Shown: positions 1 to 7,113 of the stretch, in pieces | How the letters are laid out: each line of letters starts with the position of its first letter | Position numbering within the stretch: position 1 is the stretch's first letter | Assembly: GCA_023250585.1 (NCBI GenBank) | Contig: JAHFAK010000068.1 | Span: forward strand, 1-12,755 | DNA length: 12,755 bases | Direction of reading: 5' to 3' | Source: Deltaproteobacteria bacterium | GTDB taxonomy: Bacteria; Bdellovibrionota_F; JAHFAK01 | Program-made: the position numbers and the translations under genes | The notes under the pieces: model-generated | What the model saw: only the letters and a program-made list of their open reading frames with translations | Told to the model about the DNA's origin: nothing | Database searches by the model: none

Positions 1-1686
1 GATGTATGTGACAATGGCGATCCCGGAATAACCGATACAGACAAAGATGGAATTATGGATAGTAGCGATAATTGTTCTTCTATTGCAAATGCCGATCAAA
101 AAAATAGCGACAAAGATAAACTCGGCGATCTGTGTGATAATTGCCCAACAGCTGATAACCAAGACCAAAAAGATTCCAATAACGACAAAGTAGGAGATGC
201 ATGTACCGATACTGACGGCGATGGTAAATTTGATAGCCAAGATAATTGTCCTGCCAAAGCAAATGCTGACCAAAAAGATACTGACAGCGATAAAGTCGGC
301 GATGTATGCGATAACTGTGTGAATAATGCTAACACCGATCAAGCTGATGCCGATAAAGACGGCATAGGAGATGTGTGCGAAAGCGTTCCACCTACAGATT
401 CTGATGGAGATGGCATTGCTGATAGCATCGATAATTGCAAAGATAAATCAAATGTAGATCAAGTAGATACCGATGGCGATGGTATTGGTAATATGTGCGA
501 CGATGATTCATTCTTTAAAGCAGACGCATATGGATGTACGAGTAGCAATACTTTTACCTTGGTATCTGATGGGACTAAAACAAACAGCGACATCCAAAAT
601 GCACTAAATACCCAAATAAATGGCTCAAGTAAAAGATGCCTCAAATTGTCTGGAAATTTTAATATAAAGGCCCAAATAGATATTGGAAAAAGTGTGGTGT
701 TATTTAGCGATGGAAATGCCACGCTCATTAATAACGAAACCGATAGTAGTAAGTCATTTCGAATGATTAGTGTTAATATATCTGTGGATACTACCACCGT
801 TCGTATAGGTAATCTAAAACTCAATGGGAATAGAGACACAGAAAGTATCCAATCTCACTCTGGGGGGATTTCCATCATTGTTGCGGAAAGCATCGACTCA
901 ACTATTCTCATACAAAACTGTATAATCGTGAATCATTATTATGGAGGAGATGGTGCGGGAATTTTTGCAACTGTCTCGTCTTCAAAAATCGACATAGTGG
1001 ATAATTACCTGAGCAAAAATACTGTTGACTTTAGTGGAAATACTAATCAATCGCCCAATGGTGGGGGTATATACGCAAAATCCTCAGGTGATGTTTCACA
1101 GATTACTATTGAAGATAATATAATCAATCAAAATACTGCCCTTGATGATGAAAACGACGCATTAGGCGGTGGCTTATATGTTGAAGCAGCATTGAAATCA
1201 GCGATCTATATTAAGAATAATTCCATTACACAAAATACAGCACAGAGTGTATCCCAGTATGCATATGGTGGAGGAATTTCTGCTAAAATTGATGCAGAAA
1301 ATGGAACTATGATTGAGATAGATCAAAACGATATTTCAGGGAATAATGCGACAAGCAGCAACCTCAGTGCTATTGGAGGAGGGATTAATGCAATAGCCAA
1401 AAACGCCGCCGATATATCCATCACTAATAATTCCATTAATAATAATAAAGCCGAGAGTAAAGAAGCTGCTTCTGGTGGAGGTATTAAAGCATTTGTCGGG
1501 GGTTCCTCCACAATAGATATAGAGACAAATAGTATTAATAAAAATACTGCTACGAGTTCTTCATCATTGGAAACTGGAGGAGGAATATATGGTGTTATTT
1601 ATGGAGACAACGCGACATTAACCATTACAAATGATAATACATTTTCAGAGAACGCCCCTGACGATAAAAAGATATCTGAATTGTGA
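1..1686 (+). CDS. Surface protein with thrombospondin type 3 repeats and beta-helix, 5' partial
   Basis: The reading frame is open from base 1, so the gene starts outside the window; 561 residues are visible. Up to about base 510 the protein is a run of Asp/Asn-rich units ending in GDxC or GNxC, with DNC and DQ motifs. This is the thrombospondin type 3 calcium-binding repeat: five complete units plus part of one at the edge. The rest is a right-handed parallel beta-helix. It has about eight Gly-rich turns (GGGI, GGGL, AGIF types) spaced roughly 35-45 residues apart, alternating with NxIxxN turns, as in polymorphic outer-membrane proteins and pectate-lyase-like folds. The Ca-binding stalk plus beta-helix implies an extracellular or cell-surface protein, perhaps an adhesin or sheath component. 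No C-terminal anchor or sorting signal is evident; the protein simply ends after the last rung. The signal peptide would lie upstream. Domain calls are confident; function is inferred. Confidence 0.9.
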   Translation, partial: DVCDNGDPGITDTDKDGIMDSSDNCSSIANADQKNSDKDKLGDLCDNCPTADNQDQKDSNNDKVGDACTDTDGDGKFDSQDNCPAKANADQKDTDSDKVGDVCDNCVNNANTDQADADKDGIGDVCESVPPTDSDGDGIADSIDNCKDKSNVDQVDTDGDGIGNMCDDDSFFKADAYGCTSSNTFTLVSDGTKTNSDIQNALNTQINGSSKRCLKLSGNFNIKAQIDIGKSVVLFSDGNATLINNETDSSKSFRMISVNISVDTTTVRIGNLKLNGNRDTESIQSHSGGISIIVAESIDSTILIQNCIIVNHYYGGDGAGIFATVSSSKIDIVDNYLSKNTVDFSGNTNQSPNGGGIYAKSSGDVSQITIEDNIINQNTALDDENDALGGGLYVEAALKSAIYIKNNSITQNTAQSVSQYAYGGGISAKIDAENGTMIEIDQNDISGNNATSSNLSAIGGGINAIAKNAADISITNNSINNNKAESKEAASGGGIKAFVGGSSTIDIETNSINKNTATSSSSLETGGGIYGVIYGDNATLTITNDNTFSENAPDDKKISEL

Positions 1687-1700
1687 TATCTCTATTTTTT
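1670..1700 (+). terminator. Weak intrinsic terminator after the surface protein
   Basis: A 7-bp stem AGATATC/GATATCT (1670-1676 and 1685-1691, 8-nt loop) is followed after three bases by a run of T at 1695-1700. The stem spans the TGA stop codon. It is AT-rich and therefore weak, but its position and T-run fit a Rho-independent terminator. Confidence 0.45.
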
Positions 1701-1716
1701 AGAATTCATGGGTAAG

Positions 1717-1744
1717 TTGACTAAAACAAGATACCATCTATAAT
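1717..1744 (+). promoter_or_regulatory. Sigma70-like promoter of fetAB
   Basis: TTGACT (1717-1722) and TATAAT (1739-1744) are separated by 16 bp. Transcription would begin at about 1751, only two or three bases before the fetA ATG at 1754. No Shine-Dalgarno site fits in between, so the mRNA should be effectively leaderless. Confidence 0.65.
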
Positions 1745-1753
1745 TCTTACTCC

Positions 1754-2383
1754 ATGTCACTTTTCACCTTACAAAATATTCGCTACAAAAATATTCTTTC
1801 CATCCCTTCATTAGAAATCAAAAAAGGCAAAATGGTCGCACTCTATGGAAAAACGGGTTTGGGCAAAACTACTTTTCTGAAACTCTTACAAAATCTGATA
1901 AGCCCCGATACAGGAACTATTTTTTATAAAAATCAAGATTGTACTCAGATACATCCAAAATTATATAGAAAAGAAGTAATGATGATTCCACAGCATGCGG
2001 TTATATTTGGGAAAACAATTAAAGAAGATATGCTTACGGGAATACGATTACATAAATTATCCATTCCCCCTGATGAAACTCTCAAGCATACACTTGAAAC
2101 ATTAGAGCTCGATAAAAAACTTGAAAGTCCGACAAAAAATCTTTCAGGCGGAGAAAAGCAACGACTCGCCCTTGCACGAATGTTACTACTGACTCCTCAA
2201 GTGCTCCTGTTAGATGAGCCAACATCACATCTTGATGAAACAACAGAAAAACATATTCTTGGAGCTATCTTTGCGTGGGCACAACACAAAAATATTTCGC
2301 TTATCTTATCGACTCATTCTGAATACATACGAACCTCATTGGATATCAACGTCATTGAGCTCAATAAAATAAAGGAAACATAA
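1754..2383 (+). CDS. fetA: ABC transporter ATP-binding protein, FetA/YbbL type
   Basis: A 209-residue single ABC domain. Visible in order are the Walker A motif GKTGLGKT (residues 32-39), a Q-loop region at IPQH, the signature LSGGEKQ (about 129-135), Walker B VLLLDEP (about 151-157) followed by the D-loop SHLD, and the switch His in LSTHS. The length and the immediately following UPF0014 permease match the FetA-FetB pair. In E. coli (YbbL-YbbM) this pair is reported to export iron under oxidative stress; plant relatives (STAR1/STAR2) act in aluminium tolerance. The ATG at 1754 is the only sensible start, because the ABC fold begins within ten residues. A promoter lies directly upstream with no room for a ribosome-binding site. 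fetB follows after 3 bp, so the two are co-transcribed. The substrate is inferred from the family. Confidence 0.88.
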   Translation: MSLFTLQNIRYKNILSIPSLEIKKGKMVALYGKTGLGKTTFLKLLQNLISPDTGTIFYKNQDCTQIHPKLYRKEVMMIPQHAVIFGKTIKEDMLTGIRLHKLSIPPDETLKHTLETLELDKKLESPTKNLSGGEKQRLALARMLLLTPQVLLLDEPTSHLDETTEKHILGAIFAWAQHKNISLILSTHSEYIRTSLDINVIELNKIKET

Positions 2384-2386
2384 TAC

Positions 2387-3166
2387 ATGTATGAACTGCG
2401 AAATCTGAATTTTTTAAATATCCTCATTGGATATATTTTAATTGCGGGTGTTTATCTTTTTGTTAAGTGGAAAGGAATTTCAAGCGAAAAGTTGATTGCT
2501 GTTTCAACTCTTCGGATGACGTTTCAATTAATTCTAGCTGGATATGTACTCGAATATCTGTTCACCACTCATTCGCTCTTTTTAACACTGCTTATTCTCG
2601 CTATCATGGAAATAGTAGCTATTTTTAATATCTTCAGAATTGTCGAATTAGATCTATCCAGAAAATTAAAAAGCACTATTACTTTTTCAATTTTACTTGG
2701 AACATTAGGGTGTCTTTTCTTTTTCATCTTATTCGTCATTGGGCAGAAACCATGGTTCCATCCTCGCTATCTCATTCCCATTGGTGGAATGATTATGGGA
2801 AATTCAACGAATGGCATTGCACTTGGAATTACGAACCTCTTAAAAGGAATCGATGAAAAGCATGAACGCATTGAAGCACTGCTTATGATGGGAGCCCATC
2901 CGTACAAGGCAGTTAAAGATATTATCAATGGAGCATTTTCCTCATCAATTTTACCGCTTACAAATTCCATGATTGGAGCTGGTATTGTTGTCCTTCCGGG
3001 CATGATGACCGGTCAAATTCTTTCTGGTGAATCACCACTCATTGCCATTAAATATCAAATTATCGTCTATCTTGGTATTATTGCCAGCGTTTCCATCACA
3101 ACATTACTCTTTTTATTTACAAGCTATAAAAGCTTCTTCAATAAACACTGGCAATTACTTGAATAA
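2387..3166 (+). CDS. fetB: ABC transporter permease, FetB/YbbM (UPF0014) family
   Basis: A 259-residue integral membrane protein with about seven hydrophobic segments, the usual length and layout of the UPF0014/FetB family. The family hallmark is present in the middle: the glycine-rich segment PIGGMIMGNSTNGIALG, then an acidic, charged cytosolic helix (DEKHERIEALLMMGAHPYKA) that probably contacts the ATPase, then the LPGMMTGQILSGESP stretch between late membrane segments. It should sit in the inner membrane and form the export channel with FetA. The start is 3 bp after the fetA stop, with a weak AAGGA about ten bases upstream. The gene ends one base before the foldback repeat element at 3168. 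No soluble binding protein accompanies the pair, as expected for an exporter. Confidence 0.88.
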   Translation: MYELRNLNFLNILIGYILIAGVYLFVKWKGISSEKLIAVSTLRMTFQLILAGYVLEYLFTTHSLFLTLLILAIMEIVAIFNIFRIVELDLSRKLKSTITFSILLGTLGCLFFFILFVIGQKPWFHPRYLIPIGGMIMGNSTNGIALGITNLLKGIDEKHERIEALLMMGAHPYKAVKDIINGAFSSSILPLTNSMIGAGIVVLPGMMTGQILSGESPLIAIKYQIIVYLGIIASVSITTLLFLFTSYKSFFNKHWQLLE

Positions 3167-3167
3167 T

Positions 3168-3292
3168 ATGCTCAATTGCATTCAAACGCTAACTTCGTTG
3201 GCTTCGTCATCGGCTCCTCAGCGTACTACTTGCGTACGCTTGTGTCGCCTCCTCCTCGCCGCCTTGTTATCATTTTGAATGCAATTGAGTAT
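3168..3292. repeat. 125-nt foldback (REP/MITE-like) element after fetB
   Basis: Outer 19-nt inverted arms at 3168-3186 and 3274-3292 (core CTCAATTGCATTCAAA) pair with a single G-T exception. At the exact centre a second stem, AGCGTAC/GTACGCT (3220-3226 and 3234-3240), closes a 7-nt loop. Both stems share the midpoint 3230. The interior is clearly richer in G+C than the flanks and contains several TCCTC and CTTCG blocks. It begins one base after the fetB stop codon. It could be a mobile REP/MITE-type element, an mRNA 3'-end stabiliser or a transcription barrier. There is no T-run right after the hairpin, so a simple intrinsic terminator is less likely. Confidence 0.7.
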
Positions 3293-3303
3293 GAGAACAT
3301 AGC

Positions 3304-3335
3304 CTGGCGCTTTTTGACTGATTGTCGACGTTCAC
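3304..3335. repeat. 32-nt dispersed motif, copy 1
   Basis: This stretch matches 8577-8608 at 27 of 32 positions without gaps. Shared blocks include CTG, CGC, TTTTG, GATTGT and GACGTTCAC. It lies 11 nt beyond the end of the foldback element. No open reading frame explains the similarity: one copy has a stop in the frame shared on the plus strand. The function is unknown. Confidence 0.6.
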
Positions 3336-3366
3336 ATTTTTACTTTTTATTTTTATGTACGAGTTA

Positions 3367-3416
3367 TTTCGACTATTGTCAAATAAACTCGCGAGTATTT
3401 TTGACAATAGTCGAAA
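3367..3416. promoter_or_regulatory. 17-bp inverted repeat with internal palindrome, probable operator of the ATPase gene
   Basis: The arms TTTCGACTATTGTCAAA (3367-3383) and TTTGACAATAGTCGAAA (3400-3416) are perfectly complementary. Each arm is itself a quasi-palindrome (GAC...GTC). Between them lies the 10-bp palindrome ACTCGCGAGT (3387-3396). The right arm contains a consensus TTGACA (-35-like) and ends 19 nt before the ATPase ATG. This layout suits a regulator-binding operator or the terminus of a mobile unit. Confidence 0.6.
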
Positions 3417-3429
3417 ATAGTAGTAAGTT
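3401..3429 (+). promoter_or_regulatory. Possible promoter of the DUF4143 ATPase
   Basis: A perfect -35 TTGACA (3401-3406) is followed after 17 bp by TAAGTT (3424-3429), a poor -10 with three of six matches. The start would fall close to the ATG at 3436, the same near-leaderless geometry seen at the other promoters here. The -35 lies inside the inverted repeat, so a protein bound there would block it. Confidence 0.3.
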
Positions 3430-3435
3430 ACAATT

Positions 3436-4551
3436 ATGATAAAAAGATACTTAAAAACGCAGGTTCTAAAAGATATTCAGAAAAAGATGGTATTTATTGG
3501 AGGACCAAGACAGGTTGGCAAAACGACTTTTGCATGTGAACTACTTGGAAATAGTAAAAACGGATACCTTAATTGGGATATTTCAGAAAACAGAGAATCA
3601 ATACTAAAAAGAGAGTTGCCCAATTCAAAATTTTGGGTGTTTGACGAAATTCACAAATACAGGAAATGGAGAAATTATATCAAAGGATTGTATGATAAAA
3701 AAATTCCAGATCAAAAAATACTCGTAACGGGAAGTGCAAGACTTGATTATTATAGATTTGGAGGAGATTCGTTGCAGGGCAGATATCATTATTTGAGATT
3801 GTTTCCATTGTCAGTAGCAGAACTTAAAATTGTAACCGAAAATGATTTAAATGAATTACTGGAACTTGGATGTTTTCCCGAACCATTTTTTAGCTCATCA
3901 AAAATTGAATCTAAAAGATGGGCAAGGGAATACCGTACAAGAGTGATACAAGAAGATATTCGGACCTTAGAAAAAATATCTGATATAACAAATATCGAAT
4001 TATTAATGATTAAGCTGCCTGAAATGGTTGGGTCTCCACTTTCAATAAATTCTATTAGAGAAGACTTGCAGGTTAGCCACAAAGCAGTTTCAGATTGGAT
4101 TAATATATTAGAAAGATTATATGTTATCTTTAGACTACCTCCTTTTGGAACTTCACGGATTCGTGCCGTAAAAAAAGAACAAAAGCATTATCATTTTGAT
4201 TATACGCTGGTTAGCGATCAAGCGCTTAGATTTGAAAATCTTGTCGCACTAAATCTTCTTAAATGGGTCTCATATATTGAGGATACACAAGGTGAAGATA
4301 TCGAGCTTAGGTATTTTAGAGATATAGATGGAAGAGAGGTTGATTTTGTTATTGTAAAAAATAAAAAGCCAGTCACCTTTATAGAAGTTAAGTGGAATGA
4401 TACTGAAATTGGGAAAGGATTAAAATATTTAAAACAAAGATTCCCCGAGTGTGAAGCATATCAGATTTCTGCGGTTGGGAAAAAAGAGTATATTAATCAG
4501 GATGGAATTATTGTTCTTCCAGCAGTAAAATATTTAAGTAAACTTATTTAA
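3436..4551 (+). CDS. AAA_14/DUF4143 ATP-binding protein
   Basis: A 371-residue protein of the widespread AAA_14 plus DUF4143 family. Walker A GGPRQVGKT is at residues 22-30, Walker B WVFDEIHK at 67-74, and the sensor-like VTGSARLD at about 97-104. A middle part with a helix-turn-helix-like segment (IREDLQVSHKAVSDWI) follows. The C-terminal domain carries REVDF (residues 300-304) and FIEVK (315-319), a PD-(D/E)xK-like set with Asp303, Glu317 and Lys319. The biochemical role of this family is not settled; it is common in accessory regions of bacteria and archaea. The gene has no Shine-Dalgarno site and is preceded by a strong inverted repeat. It overlaps the TIGR02757 gene tail to tail by 8 nt. 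Nothing indicates truncation. Confidence 0.9.
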   Translation: MIKRYLKTQVLKDIQKKMVFIGGPRQVGKTTFACELLGNSKNGYLNWDISENRESILKRELPNSKFWVFDEIHKYRKWRNYIKGLYDKKIPDQKILVTGSARLDYYRFGGDSLQGRYHYLRLFPLSVAELKIVTENDLNELLELGCFPEPFFSSSKIESKRWAREYRTRVIQEDIRTLEKISDITNIELLMIKLPEMVGSPLSINSIREDLQVSHKAVSDWINILERLYVIFRLPPFGTSRIRAVKKEQKHYHFDYTLVSDQALRFENLVALNLLKWVSYIEDTQGEDIELRYFRDIDGREVDFVIVKNKKPVTFIEVKWNDTEIGKGLKYLKQRFPECEAYQISAVGKKEYINQDGIIVLPAVKYLSKLI

Positions 4552-5335
4552 AAAATTTGGTTTCTAAATCCTGCCAGGAAAGTTCTTTTCGGATGCCATA
4601 TCGTGTAATAGCAAAGTCGTATTTGGTTGGGTCATCGCTATTAAAACGTTTGAAGTGCTTCGTAATTTCACGAGCGGTTTTTATATCGGCATTTTTTCGT
4701 TCAGTAAAATCATACCGTAAACTAAAATAATGCATATGGGTATCGAGTGGAATAAGTAATTTTGAGGGAGGCAAATTCCATCCACCTCTATCGACAGCAT
4801 CTTTACGAATCATCCACCGCAAATACAGATTGAGTCGCTTACAGGCACTTCCCTTTTCTACACAAGGAAGTAAAGTTGCAAGAGATGATCGGGATATTTT
4901 CTTTATATTTTGCACAAAGAAGGTAAGTGAATCTTCGAGCGTTTCATGGCGTTCTTTATATCCATTTAACAAACATTGTTCGAGCGATCCATAGTTTTTA
5001 ATCGTTTCTCTCATTGCATACAGAAAAACACTAATCTCTCGGCCTGTAGTAAAGCGGTGCTTAAATGTTTTAAAAACATCATTTAATTCACGAGCAGTGC
5101 ATGTTTTTAATTTTTCATAGGGATGCGGACCTAAATATGAAAGTATGGACTGCACGCTTTTGAGAATCTGAGTTACCGTGCCATACGCAAGCGAAGAAGC
5201 AATAAGTCCGACTATTTCCCGATCTTCAAGCCGAGGATAATTGTAGAGAAACTCAAGAGGATCGGGATGAACATATTCACTTTTATTATATTTGGTATAA
5301 ATTGTTTCGAGAAAACGTTTTGAAATTTTTTTCAC
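4544..5335 (-). CDS. TIGR02757 (DUF2400) family protein
   Basis: The protein opens with the family's typical pattern: a short helix, YNKSEYVHPDPLEF, then DREIVGLIASSLAYGTVTQI. The C-terminal half includes PLDTHMHYFSLRY and a final FAITRYGIR segment. Members of this family have no experimentally fixed function that I know of; relationships to HhH-type DNA glycosylase folds have been suggested. I chose the GTG at 5335, giving 263 residues. It starts 10 nt after the rubredoxin stop and just ahead of the conserved region. The frame stays open upstream to an ATG at 5416, but that stretch is the out-of-frame shadow of the rubredoxin coding sequence. No clear Shine-Dalgarno site marks the GTG, so translation may be coupled to rubredoxin. 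The 3' end overlaps the ATPase gene by 8 nt. Confidence 0.85.
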   Translation of the reverse strand: MKKISKRFLETIYTKYNKSEYVHPDPLEFLYNYPRLEDREIVGLIASSLAYGTVTQILKSVQSILSYLGPHPYEKLKTCTARELNDVFKTFKHRFTTGREISVFLYAMRETIKNYGSLEQCLLNGYKERHETLEDSLTFFVQNIKKISRSSLATLLPCVEKGSACKRLNLYLRWMIRKDAVDRGGWNLPPSKLLIPLDTHMHYFSLRYDFTERKNADIKTAREITKHFKRFNSDDPTKYDFAITRYGIRKELSWQDLETKFFK

Positions 5336-5345
5336 AAAATTTTGG

Positions 5346-5507
5346 CTATTCTTCTTCGACGAATTGTTCTGAGGACCCAGCACACATAGGACATGCCCAA
5401 TCTTCGGGAAGTTCATCAAAAGGCGTCCCCGCTTCTACATCATTATCAGGATCACCTTTTTCAGGATCATAAATATAACCACAAACTTCGCACACATATC
5501 GTTCCAT
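5346..5507 (-). CDS. Rubredoxin
   Basis: A 53-residue protein, full length for a rubredoxin. It has both metal-binding knuckles, YVCEVCGYIYDP near the N-terminus and DWACPMCAGSSEQF near the C-terminus. Between them is the family segment GDPDNDVEAGTPFDELPEDW. The four cysteines bind one iron, and the protein acts as a small cytosolic electron carrier, usually for oxygen or peroxide reduction or for desaturase/alkane-oxidation partners. The second knuckle is CPMCA rather than the more usual CPxCG, a tolerated variation. A textbook AGGAGG lies 9 nt before the ATG (5517-5522), which fixes the start. It is probably transcribed with the TIGR02757 gene 10 nt downstream. No partner reductase or oxidase gene is in view. 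Confidence 0.95.
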   Translation of the reverse strand: MERYVCEVCGYIYDPEKGDPDNDVEAGTPFDELPEDWACPMCAGSSEQFVEEE

Positions 5508-5528
5508 ACTACTTTGCCTCCTCTTAAA

Positions 5529-5557
5529 AGGTTTTCTTTATTTTGTCCTGAAAACCT
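5529..5557. promoter_or_regulatory. 8-bp inverted repeat in the divergent intergenic region
   Basis: AGGTTTTC (5529-5536) and GAAAACCT (5550-5557) form a perfect inverted repeat around 13 nt. It lies in the 64-nt gap between the leftward rubredoxin and the rightward C45-like gene. Its position suits an operator shared by both, but no convincing -35/-10 pair was found on either strand. Confidence 0.3.
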
Positions 5558-5571
5558 GTCACAATAAGTAC

Positions 5572-7113
5572 ATGCCTAAAAATCTCTATAGAAAACATAA
5601 GAATGTCAATTTTTTTTTCGTGAATCAAGATTCTTATATAGAAGATTTTTACAGTAACCAAGCGGTCAAACAAGCATTTCTTAAGACTAACTTTTATTTT
5701 TACAGTACTTTTATTACGAATGTACTTTTGCAAACATTTAATTTTAAATCCGAAAAAATTAATAGATTCATTTCTGAAAAAATAGGTTTGTATCTTTCAA
5801 AACGATATGCACAAAATTTTCATACCGATGAGAAGAATGAGATTCAACGATTATCAAAGATTTTAAACATCGATCAGCGGCTTATTGAACAAGCCTTTGT
5901 TAATGCTGATGTTTTTAATTATCTTATCGCAATTACCGGAAAACTCAAAAGGTGTATTCCCAATTTTATTGCTGGAGGGTGTTCAACTATTATTGTTTCC
6001 CCTCCGCAATCAGAAACATTTTTAATTGGCAGAAATCTCGATTTTACTGGCATTGATTACTGGGATCGTGAACATGCTCTTTATATTTATAATCTGCCAA
6101 AATCTATTCCCTATATTGTTGTTTCCTCGATTGGAGCAACTATACCATTAAATGCCATCAACAAGGAAGGTATCTTTATTGCAATTCATTTTCTCTACTC
6201 AAAAAATGCATCCCTCAAAGGAACTCCTATTTATTCCATCTTAAATGAATTCATTAAAAATGTTCGGACAATTGAAGAAGGCATAAGCTTTCTGAAAAAA
6301 TGTTCATTTGCAGGATCATGGACAATAATTATTGGAAGCGCTCAAGAAGATAAAGCATGCGCCTGCGAGGTTAATGCGGACAGTTTTTCCGTTGTTACTC
6401 CAGACTACAAATATTTCTATTATGCGAATTGCTATCTCTCGGAAAAACTTAAAGACAGCGAAATCTGCATAAGTAAAGCGCTTCTCGAACACAATCAATT
6501 TCGAACTCAGCGCGCAGAGGAATATTTTCATCCTCAAACAGTCGTTACACCTGAACATATCGCTCATTTTCTTGGCGATCACTATGATGTCTATACCAAA
6601 CGGTATCGTCCCTTTGGGAATGCGATTGCAGCTTTGCATAATCTTTCATCCGTTATTATTGCTCCTCTACAAAATAAATTATGGATGAGTACAGCGAAAG
6701 CTCCTGTGTGCGATACTGATGAATATATTGGATTTGATACAAACGCGCTCTACAATAATGAAATACACGATGTTCCTTCGATCGAATTACTACAAAAAAA
6801 AATTCCCTCAGGAATTGAGGCATACAAAAAAGCTCATGTTGTCTGGTTTAATTCACAGGATAGCGAGACAGCAATTCGCTACCTCGAACAAGCAGTGAGC
6901 GAAAATCGCGATGAACCAATATATAAATTTGTTCTTGGGTTGTTTTTTCTAAAAAATAAAAAATTTACCGATGCCGAAATACTTTTTAAAGAATGCCTTG
7001 CAATTCCTGATTCTCCCCTACGTGTCGAGCAATATTCAAAATATTTAGATAAGGCTCGAAGAAAGCAATCAAGGGGAGTTAGGATAAATACGATACTTGG
7101 CGAAGCGTTATAA
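5572..7113 (+). CDS. C45/acyl-CoA:6-APA acyltransferase-like Ntn-hydrolase with TPR tail
   Basis: A 513-residue protein in three parts. Residues 1-136 are a helical N-terminal region. The catalytic core starts at GGC/STIIV, with Cys137 as the predicted nucleophile exposed by self-cleavage after Gly136. GRNLDF (153-158) follows, supplying the Arg, Asn and Asp typical of linear amide C-N hydrolases (penicillin V acylase, bile salt hydrolase, acyl-CoA:6-APA acyltransferase). The region continues through SSIGATIPLNAINKEGI and AGSWTIIIGSAQEDKACACEV. Roughly residues 420-500 form one or two TPR-like helical repeats (ETAIRYLEQAV, FTDAEILFKECL). The likely activity is hydrolysis or transfer of a non-peptide amide; the substrate cannot be told from sequence. 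No signal peptide or Shine-Dalgarno site is apparent. The gene overlaps the DUF4325 gene tail to tail by 6 nt. Confidence 0.8.
   Translation: MPKNLYRKHKNVNFFFVNQDSYIEDFYSNQAVKQAFLKTNFYFYSTFITNVLLQTFNFKSEKINRFISEKIGLYLSKRYAQNFHTDEKNEIQRLSKILNIDQRLIEQAFVNADVFNYLIAITGKLKRCIPNFIAGGCSTIIVSPPQSETFLIGRNLDFTGIDYWDREHALYIYNLPKSIPYIVVSSIGATIPLNAINKEGIFIAIHFLYSKNASLKGTPIYSILNEFIKNVRTIEEGISFLKKCSFAGSWTIIIGSAQEDKACACEVNADSFSVVTPDYKYFYYANCYLSEKLKDSEICISKALLEHNQFRTQRAEEYFHPQTVVTPEHIAHFLGDHYDVYTKRYRPFGNAIAALHNLSSVIIAPLQNKLWMSTAKAPVCDTDEYIGFDTNALYNNEIHDVPSIELLQKKIPSGIEAYKKAHVVWFNSQDSETAIRYLEQAVSENRDEPIYKFVLGLFFLKNKKFTDAEILFKECLAIPDSPLRVEQYSKYLDKARRKQSRGVRINTILGEAL

Noticed and set aside
55-510. CRISPR-like regular repeats
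   Set aside because: The regularity comes from protein-level calcium-binding repeats in one open frame; there are no identical direct repeats with unique spacers.
80-839. Minus-strand open frames opposite the thrombospondin-repeat region
   Set aside because: They are antisense shadows caused by the repetitive Asp/Gly codons; their translations are low-complexity and no start signals are present.
3027-3439. Two plus-strand open frames across the fetB end and the repeat-rich gap
   Set aside because: They overlap fetB out of frame and read through the foldback element and the inverted repeat; the translation has no family features.
5336-5419. Longer TIGR02757 protein starting at the ATG 5416 or TTG 5419
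   Set aside because: The extra 25-28 residues are encoded by the rubredoxin 3' end in another frame, and no Shine-Dalgarno site supports those starts.
1754-5507. An iron-handling gene cluster uniting fetAB and rubredoxin
   Set aside because: They are on opposite strands and separated by an unrelated ATPase, so co-location is not evidence of a shared pathway.
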